From contig NC_089394.1 in assembly GCF_003171515.1 (NCBI RefSeq), forward strand, positions 1,550,001 through 1,614,000: 64,000 nt of DNA, in the 5' to 3' direction. Below, piece by piece: positions 17,812-32,322 of the stretch. Position 1 is the stretch's first letter. Every line of letters begins with the position of its first letter. A program made the position numbers and the translations under genes. A model generated the notes under the pieces. That model made no database searches and had not been told where the DNA came from. It worked only from the letters and a program-made list of their open reading frames with translations. Source of the DNA: Pyrenophora tritici-repentis (Eukaryota; Ascomycota; Dothideomycetes; Pleosporales; Pleosporaceae).

Positions 17812-18360
17812 CCATCTTCAGGCGGACAAAAGACCAGGTGCAAGCAGCCATTGATATATCAAGTCCGCGACCTTGCTCCAATCCTCCACATTAGGTAGCC
17901 AGTGGTGCATGAAGAAGTACTCCACAATTTCCCGCCGTGATTGTACTATCGTCACATCCATGGAAGGTATAGAAACACCCTCTAGGTAAATCCCAGTGAT
18001 GCTCGAATCAATGCGAAAAATACCGGCTTGAAGGCTTACTCGTGAGAAACTTCGGGTACCATCATCACTACCGCACTCGCGTAGAGGTACGAAAGCTGTC
18101 CCAAGTTGCCAAAGTCAAAGTCACAGATTGCAAGTTGGACGTCAAAGAAAACATATCAAGAACCTCACATTCAAAGCACCCTTACTCACACGGCCGAGCT
18201 GCAGAATGAAGGATCTAGCGGTTGTTGCGATACGCTTGAGCATACACAGATCGCCATCGCTTGACACTCCTTTCACAGCATCAAACCCGACAATGGGCGC
18301 CGTAAAGTTACTGCGACATCTTGTTTACAGCTCCTTCATAACTGCATCACCTGAAAGAGT
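17812..18360 (-). pseudogene. unassigned minus-strand coding remnant
   Basis: Minus-strand pieces with clear coding character: PIVGFDAVKGVSSDGDLCML, then RIATTARSFILQLG, a possible intron (GTGAGTAAG ... GGGACAG, about 18191-18098), then a frame of about 90 codons ending EIVEYFFMHHWLPNVEDWSK and a TGA near 17819. Upstream of the first piece another splice is needed to avoid a stop, and no convincing start was found. It may be a degenerate or partly mis-modelled gene. I do not recognise the family. It is divergently placed relative to the DUF2293 pseudogene. Confidence 0.3.
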
Positions 18361-18411
18361 TCCCTAGACATTGACTCAGAACTGCTATGATCAACACAAG
18401 GTATAATATGA

Positions 18412-19280
18412 ATGATTTGTGAATATGCTGACACTGACGTTGAACAGAAACAGTTGTCTAATCAAGGAATGCACCGGCCGGTGATACAATCCAGCAATAT
18501 ATTCACTCAGAAACGACAGCTTCACACCAATGCGAAATATGGAAAGAGTGGCGATAAGACGTACACGAACAAAGCGGGAGAGCAGATCATATTCGATCTA
18601 GGCCACGCACCACCGAAAATCAAGTTTCTGCCTACTGGAAATACCTTCATCACTTGGAGAAGCCGCGAACTCGCGCAGAAGCTATACATCGTCTATAGTA
18701 ACCCTAAAAGTCGGAAAAAGCGTGCAAGGCAAATTGGCATCTGTGTTCCATCAGATGTTCTCCCAAAGGCACGTTCTTAGTTTGCAGCAAAAAGAGCAGA
18801 ACTCTTTGAAGATTTACGGCGGAGAATTAAGAAAAAGTATCCCGACATTCCGCCTACTGATTTGGAGAAGCTACGCAAGGATATTCTTTCTGGACATCCT
18901 ACTGTTGTTGGACTAGAGGCCCTCACAAGTGTTGAAACCTCGGCTTATGAATATTTCCGTAGTCGATACACTAATTTCCGCGAGCAGGAGCGCTGTTTTA
19001 AGGGAAAAGATCCGAGCTCCAGAGAGATTGCTAGGGCACTTCAAAAGTCTCGGAGTATCCTAGCCTCCTGGCGTAAGAAACCTGATCCACATACTAGATT
19101 CTACGACCTTGAGCTCTGTTTTGACGAAAAGGATCCGAACTCCCACAAGATAATTGGGGCGCTTGAAACGACTCGGGGATTCTAGCCTCCTGGTGTGGCG
19201 AACCGTCTGTGGAGAAGTCGCTGAGCCAAATCATCAAAGATGAGGCGTTGGATGGAAAGGCACAAAAGTTACTAACGTGA
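18412..19280 (+). pseudogene. DUF2293-family gene broken by a stop and a frameshift
   Basis: The first open part (18412-18780) contains KIKFLPTGNTFITWRSRELA and a basic KKRARQIGICVPSDVL segment. It ends in TAG at 18778. The same frame continues at once with FAAKRAELFEDLRRRIKKKY, PDIPPTDLEKLRKDIL and SVETSAYEYFRSRYTNF, the conserved DUF2293 core, a fungal domain of unknown function. A second lesion, a one-base deletion near 19176, shifts the frame: ETTRGF-stop instead of a continuation ILASWCGEP that runs to TGA 19278-19280. The C-terminus has two copies of a roughly 42-codon unit (CFKGKDPSSREIARALQKS and CFDEKDPNSHKIIGALETT). The TAG could be a C-to-T change. The true start may lie further upstream. 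Confidence 0.65.
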
Positions 19281-21312
19281 CTATCTGTACAGAGAGTTTT
19301 AACACGAGGCGAGGACGAACGGAGGCAGTGAACGAATGGTGTAGACTAGTTGATTTTGAGTATTCGTTGGAAAAACTCTGGTACCCTTGTACGATATTAA
19401 GGCGGAATATGTTTCATCGGTTGTCGTTCTTATCTCTAGAGAGAAGTACAATACGGATCAAGCACTACCTTTTCTAGCAACCAAAGTTTAAAAAACTCAC
19501 AAACTATCGAAGTCTGTGCCAATATTCTGTACATCAGGAGTTTGATATTGCAGGATTTCAATGAGCTTGATCTTGCATGAAAAGAGAAATGACATGGTGA
19601 AAAAATACGCTGATATAAATATAGACACATCAACAAGACCACGCATAACGCACTCCCATCTACACCGCCCTCGCTCCCAACCACGCATGTTTTCGCTCCC
19701 TCATTCTCCCCTTCCATTTCAGACTCATTTCCCTCTCCCCTCCAAGCCCTACACCTCGTTTCTATCCTCCCCTCCTCCCTCATCTCCCAAAAATAGCCCA
19801 AACAGCCACATCCTTCCATACCCAGCACAACAAATCCACACCCCTCCCCACAAGCCCGCCATGTTCACAAGCCTGCCAAAAAAAGAACAACATCTAAAAT
19901 AAAAACTTCTATATCAAGATCACAACACGCTAACGATGTAACACGTAACATGCATGTAACGCGTAACAAGTCCCCCATCTCCCATGACTCGCGCACACAC
20001 CGCACTAAGCATCAGACAAAAGGCCGCGCTCAAAGCACAAAACACTCCATGTAACCCAGACGGCGGGAAATCAGGGACAAGAACCCTTGTCCAGTTCACT
20101 AAGTACACATTCGTCGCATACATGATGCGGAGATATGATACATCAAGGCGCTAGAATCTACTATAATCCACGGCAATCTGCGAGAAGAAGGCGTGGACAG
20201 GGAAGGCCTGGTTGGCGTTTTTGCCCTTTTTGTGACATGGGGAATGGAATTGGATAGAGAATATTTTTAAGAATAAAAACACATGTTGTTGAGAATATCT
20301 GGGTTCAGTCCAGGTAGAAGGTGCTTGGGGGTCACATGATGTGCTGGTGTGGCAGGCACTGCCCGGTGGGCAATGGCATCCACCATAACAGCCTGTGAGC
20401 TTGAAATATGACACGATAGTCAATACAATACGTTGCAGCCACCCCGCCTTGTCCCTCCTCCCACTCGGTTATCCATAGTAGTCATACTAATAGAGGGACC
20501 TTGTTCCAATACATGTCTTGATAATGATGATAATGATACTTTACGGACGAAACCGACTATATTCGCCATTCTTCGTTCTTTCTCTCTCCTGCCCTGTTCT
20601 GCTCGTTTGGCTTCCCGTCTCCCCCATTCTCCAGGACCTCTTCAGGCTCTTTTCAGTATCAGGACCAGGTTATGGGGGTCTCCTGAAAAACGTACCCTTC
20701 TACACAGAGCAAACACGACAGGGAAACGAATAGAACATCCCATCTTATAAAATTGCCTTCTCGCCTTCTCTCTTTTGAATTCTTCGTTTAAACCCCACTT
20801 AACCCAGCCAGTTATGCTCCACTCTGCTCCCACCCAGTATACATGTGAACCCCTTTCCCCGGCCCCTTTCTAAGCAAGTAAAATACACAGTTGTGCTGGT
20901 GATGATTCCCCCAAGTTCCCCGTTGCATTGCTGTTTGAAGAGAAAAAAAAAGTCACAAATGGAAGTAAAATGACAAAGGAGAGCCGTAACGATGCCAGCC
21001 AAAATGGAGAAAAGGTGTGGCGCCCGTCAAGTGAAAAAGGAAAAAGATTGCGCCCAAAACTCCAGCCATGCAGTGCTTTGTTGCATGTGATGACGCCACA
21101 CACGTTGTTGTCGCCCATTTGCTCTTCAGAGATGTAGACTGTTTCTCTCTTCTCTCCCCCCTGGTGTCTTCATATGTCCACCGTATTGCACAACGTGCAT
21201 AGCCATCAGGCAGCCGAGGCTTTTTCTCATGTATTCCCATGCTCTTACAATGTCGTCCTACCCCAGGACGACAAAATTGATCTCTTCTAGCACTGGCAGC
21301 GTGGTTGTTCCT
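19281..21312. other. intergenic downstream of STE50, no supported gene
   Basis: 2.0 kb at the 3' side of STE50. Very C/T-rich from 19660 to 19870. Frames on both strands (19561-19902, 20433-20750, 20953-21240) are low-complexity and overlapping. The part near 21313 should be the STE50 3' untranslated region. Confidence 0.5.
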
Positions 21313-23017
21313 TTACAACACACCACCGGGCAGTGGTGTGCCTCTGTTTTGATTCCCCCACCCAAAGCTCTCTGTCTGTGGGTTGACGGGCCGTACATCA
21401 TTTCCACCCACGGTGCTCACATGGCCTTCTTGTGGTGCCGCATGCTTTCTAAGCATGAACATGGGTTTCCGGCCCTCCTTGTCAAGTTGCTTGAATAATA
21501 TCAAGGGCCTCTCGTTCAATCCCAGACACCGCTCTTGATCACCGTGTACAATGTACAATGCATATTGCCGCCAGTCTGCCGTAATATTATACTTTTTGAG
21601 CGCAACGGGAAGCACCTTGTGGCACGGGTCGTCGATGGATACGCGGAAGGATTTGAATATCTCGACTTGTGGGTTCGTCGACGGAGTAGAAGCGGGATTG
21701 GAAGAAGCGGGGGTGTTGATTGCACTCGATCCACCAGAAAGAGGTGGGTCTCGATCGTCGGGGGTCGGCGTTGGTGCGGCATTGTTTCGCATCGGACGAG
21801 ACGATAATGGTGCGGGAGTAGCGCGGGGATCGCGATTGCGGTCAGATACAGCTGTTGTATCCGAGTTCCATGTGTTGGTTTGGCTCCAGCTGTTGCTATC
21901 GTGGTCGTGTGCACTTCGCAAGTCGCGGGTGTACTGGCGGCTGCTTTGTGTGTAGGCGGGTGATGTGGGGGAGGGCTGGGCGATGGAGTTTGGCGACATT
22001 TGTGGGCGGCCATCATTGAGAGATGCTGTAAGGTGTGAGGAGGCTGCAATGGCTGCTGCTGAAGGATCCAAAGAAGAATGATCGACAAGAGCGCGATGTT
22101 CTTGAATGGTGGGAGAGGGGTTCTTTGGCGCAGATCCAAGGAAAAGCTTCTTGGTGGAGAACTTACGCGACAAACTACTTCCCACGGATCTCGACTCCTG
22201 CGTAGCTGGCGGTGATGTGAGGTTGTGCTCGTGGGGCGTGGGCAATGGCTGGCTGTCTTTGAGCATGCGCATCAGCGGCAGGATCTCTTCGCGCAGCCGC
22301 TTGTTCTCGTCTATTACTCTGCTCAGGTCTTCTCTGAGGTGGCGGAGCTCGGATTCGGCCGTGTGTATGCGCTCGTCACGCGCTTGGACGACGCGAATGA
22401 CTTTGGCAAAGTCGTCTTGGGTGGGCGGGGCTTCCTGTGCAGCTGTGTCTGCGGCTATAGGGTGGGTTAGCATGGAGGTTGTAGAGGGGGGCCTAGAGGT
22501 GGGGGCTGGGTGGGAAGTGCTGTAAACTCACAAAGCGGCACATAGTCTTCGGGGTCAAGAGGCACATTCTGCCGTATCTTGATCTCGTAGACAGCCTTGA
22601 GGATAGTGAGGCGGTGGCCCACACTGCCTACACCTAGCTCTTTCAGCTCGGCGTGCTGCAGTGCGGCGAGCACGTCGCCTGTGATGCCCTCATCTGCAAA
22701 GACGTCATTAGCAAGACGGGCGGTTAAGTTGCATGATATAGCGACCTACTGGCAAAGTTGTCCGAGTACTGCTCTAGGCCTAGGTCGGCAATGAAGTCGG
22801 CCGTCTGGTCCTCATTCCAGTCCATGATGAGGCCCGTGGGGCTGCTCTTGCTGTCTCTGGAGTGGGTGAAGGTGGTGGGCGTGTGCTCGGTGCTCAGCGG
22901 GCCGGAGCTGGTGGGAGAGCTCTCGTACTCTGCGGGCAGTGTCGGGCTGGAGATGGCCTGGCGCTCGAACTCGTCATCGGCGTCCGAGTCGTCGTGGTAC
23001 TTTGTCGTATAGGCCAT
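21313..23017 (-). CDS. STE50: Ste50-type MAPK cascade adaptor (SAM + Ras-association)
   Basis: Three exons (23017-22750, 22693-22532, 22454-21313) give 523 residues; exon lengths total 1572 nt. The N-terminal SAM domain spans about residues 64-130 (MDWNEDQTADFIADLGLEQY, then HAELKELGVGSVGHRLTILK). A coiled coil follows at about 155-200 (VVQARDERIHTAESELRHLR). A long Ser/Pro-rich linker leads to a C-terminal Ras-association domain at about 406-485 (VEIFKSFRVSIDDPCHKVLP, YALYIVHGDQERCLGL). Ste50 proteins bridge the MAPKKK Ste11, small GTPases and upstream sensors in mating, filamentation and osmostress pathways; in plant-pathogenic fungi the orthologue Mst50 is needed for infection structures. 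Introns are 56 and 77 nt. Confidence 0.92.
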
Positions 23018-24449
23018 GGTCGGGATCAGATGTGTTCAGGTGCCAAGCCCACGTCTCTTGTTGATGGAGGGGACGACGTCGGTGTTATCGATGGACGTGG
23101 GTTGCGCTAAGCGTCGAGGCTGGTCCTGGAGGCAGCTTGAGGCCGGTGTCGTCGACAGGCACCCTGTCTGAGACGAAGCGAGATGAAGACGGCGTGTTTC
23201 GTGCTTTGCGGGAGTAGGTCGGAATGCAGGCGCAGTCTCAGATACAGAGGCTAGTCGGCGGAGCAGGCCTCACACAAGGCGGGGGAGGGTGTCGATGCTG
23301 CCAGGCCGGGGGCGTTGTGGCGGTTAAGCGCTTTGTCGACGCCTGACGCTGGGGAGAGAGCGCGTATCGTCGTGGCTGCGATGGTCCTTGCAGGGGAGTC
23401 GAGTGCATTCACTGCATTCGACCCAAGCTCCAAGATTCAGGCAGCACGACGCAACAATGCACAAGCTGTAACAGGCGCCGTGGCGGAGAGGAAGACGAGG
23501 CAAGTCGAGGCAAGTCGAGGGTGGCGTAGACGAATCGATGCTTGACGGTGAATGGTGAATACTCCAGACGATAGACGATAGACGATAGACTCAATACTGC
23601 ACTACACACTGCACCACGCTCGAGACTGACATCTGCTTCTGCTTCTGGATGGATTGCCAATACTCCCCAATACCCGATCACGGGCGCCTAGCAGGGCATC
23701 TGGGCGACCGGAGCCAGAGCGGGTAGCCGGGCCCGTGCCCATCTGCTATGAAGCGTGCAACCAATATTTGCGATAAAGAAGATGCAGGTACCGGCCGACG
23801 ACGACCGTCCAGCCTGGCACCGCCCCGAACACCCCATTCGGCCCTCCCAGCACCCTACTAACGTCCGCCCGTCGACAATAGCCTCTCTTTCACTCGCACC
23901 AAACCACAGTCCACCATAGTTAATGACACCACACACTCCATGACACCTTCCCCGCCTCAAGACTAAACTGGCAGCTGCCGCCGTCGCTGCGTAACCACCA
24001 GCCCTCCCACAGCACCAGCCTGCACACGACCTGCACATCACCGGTAAACCACGCACATCGTTCCAGCGATCTTCACCGCCAACGCTGCCACAGCCAGCCC
24101 TGCAACCAGCCCTAAGGCCCGTATATCCCGCGCATCCGTGCGAATACGGCTTGCTGCACAAAGAGAAAAGCTGGCTAAAGCTGACTGCAGTCCTGTACCC
24201 GACATTACCCTCAAAGCCGCACACTCCCACGTGCGCCCACATCCCGCCGCCTACGCGAACAGGATCAGCAGCTACCGCGCCCATACGGCATCTGCCCCGA
24301 TATTGATTCTTTTCTTTCCGACCCAAATCACGCTTAATCACCTGTGTTATTATCCAACCTCATACACATCACCTCCTTTTCTCTCCGCGAATCCACCCTC
24401 TTGGTCTCCACTCCATCGACTCCTAATACCCACCTTGCGCCAAACAAAC
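23018..24449. other. divergent promoter region between STE50 and a small conserved gene
   Basis: 1.4 kb upstream of both genes, which point away from each other. It contains GACGATA tandem units near 23564-23590 and long C-rich stretches. The long minus-strand frame 23688-24341 has Cys/Gly-biased, non-conserved composition and I do not treat it as a gene. Confidence 0.5.
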
Positions 24450-24872
24450 ATGGTCGACTCCATTTCCATCACTACGACTCAGGCCCAATCCGGCATCTCC
24501 CAGGAACTGCGCAACAACATCTACTCGGCCCTGCTTTCGGGCGACGGCATCCGCAACATTGAATCGACGCTCGACGAGTCGTTGCGCGCTTCCGGTTTCA
24601 AGGACCAGCTCCGCGCCTACATCACCCATCTGTTCCGCTCCGGCCAGGCCACTACATGCGAGGAGGCGCGCAACCTAGCCATGCAAAAGATCCGGGAGCA
24701 GACGCGCGGACTGGGCGGTCAGGCGGCGGCGGCGAGCGAAAACGGCACGAATGGCCATGCCGAGATGGCCGAGCAAATCGATCTGAAGATTCCCAGGGTG
24801 GCTATTGAGGCCGGTGCCAAGACGGTCATGAAGGAGTTGGAGAAGGTTTGCGAAATCACGTACGAGGAGTGA
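24450..24872 (+). CDS. small conserved protein of unknown function
   Basis: Intronless 140-residue protein starting MVDSISITTTQAQSGISQEL in good context (AAACATGG). The first 80 residues are predicted helical (NNIYSALLSGDGIRNIESTL, LRAYITHLFRSGQATTCEEA). A Gln/Ala/Gly linker and a short C-terminal block, KIPRVAIEAGAKTVMKELEK, follow. I do not recognise the family with certainty; the layout suggests a small nuclear or complex-associated factor. Codon use is strongly C/G-ending like the housekeeping genes around it, and it has clean start and stop signals. Confidence 0.75.
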   Translation: MVDSISITTTQAQSGISQELRNNIYSALLSGDGIRNIESTLDESLRASGFKDQLRAYITHLFRSGQATTCEEARNLAMQKIREQTRGLGGQAAAASENGTNGHAEMAEQIDLKIPRVAIEAGAKTVMKELEKVCEITYEE

Positions 24873-25595
24873 TAGGCGCGCCCCGTGTTTCTTTCTCTCA
24901 AACCACCCCTGGATTTGCTTCACCCATAGTCGTATGATAAACATATCTCTCCCAAAGCGAACGAACCCCACACGGGAAACTGGACAAGAAGAGAATCGCA
25001 AAACAATACCAGCTCCGCGAGACCCGCACCTCAGCCGATTTAGCCCTGCAACCCGCTAATACCCGCATGCCCGAAATAGGTACAAGCGGGGCTAAGGTTC
25101 TCATCATCACCGTTTCAAATCATGTCTGATCGACCCTCAGTATCAAAGACGTGCTGCAGCAGAGGCTCGCCTGCATGCTCTAGACTAAGACGCATCGTTC
25201 TTTCTGAATAACATGGAGAACAAGAGCAATGGGGGCGACCAAAATAAAATCACCATCTTTACGGAAGACATGATGAGATCGGATCACCGTATGCAACATG
25301 ACGATGACTCTGAAATGATCATGTCTTCCATAAAGATGGTCGTGGGTGTTTTGATCGCCCCCATCATGTTTGTTGTGTACATCACATCTTATATAGCAAA
25401 CCACATCAAAAAATTATTAACATGCTTTCTCATTGAGGATCTGGCTCGTAGATATGCTACTACCGATCATCTCCATCAGCACCAACCAATAACTGCCTCC
25501 TTCTATCTAGAGGATTAGGCCTCTCATGCCATAAGGAAATTTCATCCATCATGAATCCATATCATCTTCTTGCGTGCACAATCCAAAACTGGCCC
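24873..25595. other. convergent intergenic region and CDC48 3' side
   Basis: No protein gene. It contains a long inverted repeat (listed separately). The frame at 25213-25518 runs through that hairpin and is not a credible protein. Confidence 0.5.
25229..25364 (-). repeat. 136-bp imperfect hairpin in the CDC48 3' region
   Basis: Arms 25229-25274 and 25318-25364 are inverted copies of each other. The outer block ATGGGGGCGA-CAAAA and inner block ACCATCTTTA-GGAAGACATGAT match. The two single-base mismatches are C against T; read on the minus strand, the direction of CDC48 transcription, these become G-U pairs. About 8 bases between the blocks do not pair, and the loop is about 43 nt. It lies 230-370 nt after the CDC48 stop codon. 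Confidence 0.7.
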
Positions 25596-28263
<2,668 letters not shown>

Positions 28264-29870
28264 CTTGCTGATGTGTTTTTATGTGTCGCTGCGGGGTTTT
28301 GCGTCTCTGATGCAAAGAACGGAAATGGGGGTTGCAGCGCGGTGGAGTGGGTTGTGAGTGAGTGGGGGGCAAGATGGAGGTGGATGGTCTTGCGATGTTC
28401 GGGGTGTGGTGGTTTAAGTAAGTTGGAGCTTGAACAGCGGTGATCTCACTGCTGCTGGAGCTAGCTCAATGTTACCCTGGGTCCGTGCTCCTTCCGCCGC
28501 AGTGGAAGTGGAAGTTGCTGGAACCACTTAGACAAGCGACCCTCTTAAGCAACACTGTGTCCCCTTCACTGGTGCATTACTCCGCGACGCCTTCAGAAGG
28601 CGCCAATGTGGCCAATTGCCTTCACTTGTACCACAGTATGTGCTTTCCTAGGTGAGACTGGTGCTGCAACGCGTCCACCTGCTGCCTGCTGCAGCCTCAT
28701 TTACGCCACCACAGACATTGCCAAGAAGCACTTCCAGATTTCGCCCGAGGGCTTTTGAATGGTGAATGATAAGCTTGGTAAGCATAGAGTGACAACACTG
28801 CAAGGTCTGTCTTATTATCAGAATTTCACCGACTAGTATGGAGGCGGAGCTATCGCGGTTCACCGCAAGACGTATGAATTCACCGCAAGCCCACTGGTTT
28901 CTATGAAAGAAGCAAATATGTTGGTTTCATACAAGTAGTCTGCATTAAAGCTACTGCAGAGTCTAATTTCATCTGTTCATTCACACAACAACTACAACAC
29001 CTGGCCTTATCAAGGTGGTCACCCTTGCCCCCGCCTGTATCGATAAGGAATACGGTCCGTGATGCACCTGGGCCAGGGCCCTTGAACAAGAAAAGATGAC
29101 CTAGACATGTGGATCAAAATCTACGCTGTCGTACTCTTGCAAATATTCCTGTGGAATGTCAAATTGTCACTTGGACTATTGTTTCATTCAATTTGATAAA
29201 TTTGCGGTATGTAGAATGTGCTTTGATATATGCGGGTGTCATGAAACATATGCCATTAAACCATACTGTCATAAGAATCAGTCCCCGTGAAAATTATACT
29301 CTACTTCTGAAGACAGAAGCGAGCATATTCCACACGACCACAATATCCCGATGATTGAGTGAAGAAATGTCGCCACTACGCCACCGCTTTGTGTCAAAAG
29401 TTGGCAAAATATTGCCTAAGCCTCCTCCAAGACATCATTACTTGATGTTCACGCATTCTAGCCATAGATGCTCACTCAAGCCATAGATTCGAGCTCGACT
29501 TCATAATTTCTCATATGGAACTACTCAAAGACTGCATAAGCCGGGGCTGTACACTCCCCTCCCTGTAACCATCATCATCATTCAGCAGTCTTGGCCACCA
29601 CCTTTTGAAGCCTCACTCGCTATCCAGAGTACTTTCGTCATGATCCCTTCCATGTAGCCAGCTAATTCAGACGCATGACATGACGAATTGCGTTTATCTT
29701 TTTCTGCCTTGTCTTCTTCTTACCATCTGTCAGTACGACAAACTCCACAACTCTGTCCTCTCAAGTTGCTCCTCGACTGCCCTCCCACAGGTCCGGCCAG
29801 TCGTCAATTTCTCTAGGACAGACCATAGCTTAGCCTTCACGACACTGTTCATATCCGGAGCTTCACGACT
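28264..29870. other. intergenic between CDC48 and MKT1, no supported gene
   Basis: 1.6 kb containing the CDC48 promoter and the MKT1 3' side. All frames are under about 90 codons and without domains. Confidence 0.5.
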
Positions 29871-32322
29871 CTAGCGCCGCTCAGAGAGCCACTTGTCTGT
29901 TTCTGTCCATATCTGCTTGGTAGCCTCAGGGATTGTGGTATTATTTGCACTGTTGACTCCAGCATAAATGGCATCCCAGAGAGAGAAAGCCATTTTAAGA
30001 TCAGTTTCGAACTGGAGAGATTGTGGGAAGTAGCGCATCGACGCAGTGTCCACCACTCTAGCTTTGGTCTCTGGAGAAGTGGGGTCGGCATCGTTGCTCA
30101 ATAACTCGTCAAGGTACGATTTGACGGCGATACTGAGCGCACAGTTGTTGGGCAGGAGAAATGGTAGTCTGGGGTTGTTAATAGGATGCTTGGATGCGCC
30201 ATCACGAGCAACTTACTGCATAGCAATCGCACTGATGTCTGCATGTCTATTACAGCATCCAGTTGCGAACATGTGTGTAGCTGCCACTTCTACGAGATCG
30301 CGTAGTGTCTGACGTACAACATTGATGATGGAGTTGTATCCGAGAAGATGCTGGCTAAGAGGACCTGTGAAGCCAATGGGTCGATGATGCAAAATGCCGA
30401 GACCAGCGACGCGAGACACAAGCATGTTGGCGTTTTTATCTTTTGCTGTCGAGTTGTCAGTCATGCGAGCCTGGGTTTGGCCGATATACTCACTGCTGCC
30501 ACGCATCGGCGCGCCGTTGTATGTCGGGAACATGTTGATATCGGAAATGAGGAGACCCATACGGATCAGCTCTACAGCGAGCACTGCTGCTTCATGCTCT
30601 GCCTTTCCCTTGAGACCACTGATAACGGCAGCGAGTACCTTGCCCCACTGGGTTAAGCTATGGGTTTTGACGTCCACATACTCACGCAGAGCTAGGAAGC
30701 GCCATATCGAGTTGTAAAGGATTTCCGGGGCGGTCGAAAGAGGGTTCTTAGGATTCTTCTTCGCGATAGTCTTGGAGACGAAGTCGGCGTCCTGTAGTGA
30801 TAAGATAGCTGCGCCGAGGCTTCCACAATCCTTCCAGTCGCGTTAGTATATCATGACACTGAAACTACGTCGCTACTAACCTTGTATTGTCCAATGGCGT
30901 CCTTGAAGACGGCTTCTTTCACATTCCATGTATCGACTATGGAAGGGGATTGGGCTTCTGATGGCCTCTCAACGTGAATAGTCGTGGACGCCGATTTCCT
31001 GGTCGGCTCAGTGATTGAGAACCAGTTGGTCTGCTCCAGAGGCTTATGCCGGTACCAGTTGTGTAACGAGCTACTGAGCAAGTTGATGGCTGCGGTACGT
31101 AGGGGAATGAGCTTGACGCTGACAAGATTCCTGTATTCTGGCGACTCTCCACCATCCATAGGAGGGACTTCGAACACTTCGCAAGTAGTACGCCACTGAA
31201 GAATGCGTGCATTGATCAGACCCCTGGACATGTAGTGGAGGATCTCGTCTGGTAAGCGTTGACCCAAGTATTGACCTGCGTCATTTGGCATAGAGGCCGA
31301 GTTTTGGGGCTCAACTTTGCCTTCTTCGGTATAGACAGGGTGATTCTTGACTGCCAGGCGTGCTTTTTGGTACCGGGTGACATATTCCTTGCCTGAGGGC
31401 GGGACATCGTTGTTGCTAACCACGACAGAGAATCCCGACTGCCCAGTTGTGTTCATGATCATCTTTATCGCACTATGTGGCTTCAGAAGATCTGCCCTGT
31501 TCGGCGCATCCAGTATGGGAAGTGTAGGGAGGAATGGGGTGCCGGCGAGGAGGCAGGTATCCAGAAAGATGTCATCCGTGACTGTGGACGCGCCAACAAA
31601 CTTGGATAAATCGGCTACGCATTTCTCCCGCCGTATGAAGCTGAATTGTCGCGCCTCGAAATCCCACGATGTTATGACTTTGGCACACTCGAAGATGAGA
31701 AGGTCCGATGATCCGGCGACAGCGTGTACGTATTCGTTCTTCTCGCAGTATGCCAACTATGTCTTGTCAGCCAATGCCAGCGCAAGGTTATCGTTTCCTT
31801 ACCTGAGCCCAGGCACTGTAGGGCGCAACCTGCCAGCGAACGTTTTGCTTGGTGAGGATTGACTGCAGCGCGCGAAAAAGGTCTTCTGGCGTGACATATG
31901 CTGCGAGTCATCAGTATAATTCTCAAGAGCTACTCGTCGGTCGTACTTGATTCCCCGAACTTGGCGACTGAAGCTTCGGCCTGGTGGCTGTCGTACAAAT
32001 TCCATGCATCAGCATTTACCGTGGCCTCTGCTGTCTTTTGTCCGAAAGGGTTTCCTTGCTTTGTGAGGTCCAACCCGCTAAAGATAAAATACGGCTCAAT
32101 CTCGTGGCTGCGAAATGTTGCCAGGTCTTCTTCAATGTGCTGTGTTAGGGCAAGTGGGAGGCCTCCGAGTGCGGGCACGAGTGGTTCCTTTGCGCGGGGG
32201 TGATTCAAGATGCGCTGGTTAAGATAGTCGGCGGCTTCAATGCCTACGCGACTGCTGCGCAGCTCGGTGAGATCGCCTTGCTCGACAATGGCGGCCGTCC
32301 ATTGCACGAAGTCGCGAATCAT
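29871..32322 (-). CDS. MKT1: Mkt1-type post-transcriptional regulator (XPG/PIN-like)
   Basis: Six exons (32322-31947, 31900-31803, 31756-30881, 30830-30494, 30439-30217, 30168-29871) total 2208 nt, 735 residues. The five introns of 46-54 nt all have GT-AG borders. The N-terminus has the XPG-N-like block SSRVGIEAADYLNQRIL and GLPLALTQHIEEDLATFRSH. The XPG-I-like block YVTPEDLFRAL and YVHAVAGSSDLLIFECAKVI follows. The MKT1 C-terminal domain runs from about residue 500 to the end (KNPLSTAPEILYNSIWRFLA; FPQSLQFETDLKMAFSLWDA). In yeast Mkt1 acts with Pbp1 on mRNA fate, including HO expression and mitochondrial biogenesis. The PIN-like catalytic acidic residues are not clearly conserved in this family, so a binding role is likely. 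Confidence 0.9.

Noticed and set aside
6281..20000. Possible biosynthetic or defence gene cluster in the accessory island
   Set aside because: The APH-type kinase, DUF6594, DUF6914-like and DUF2293 genes share no operon-like or pathway logic, and several are broken; proximity alone is not evidence.
23688..24341. 217-codon minus-strand frame upstream of STE50
   Set aside because: Cys/Gly/Arg-biased composition from C-rich promoter DNA; no conserved motif.
25213..25518. 101-codon plus-strand frame with a hydrophobic segment
   Set aside because: It is a translation of the long inverted repeat and its loop; the structure explains the frame better than a protein does.
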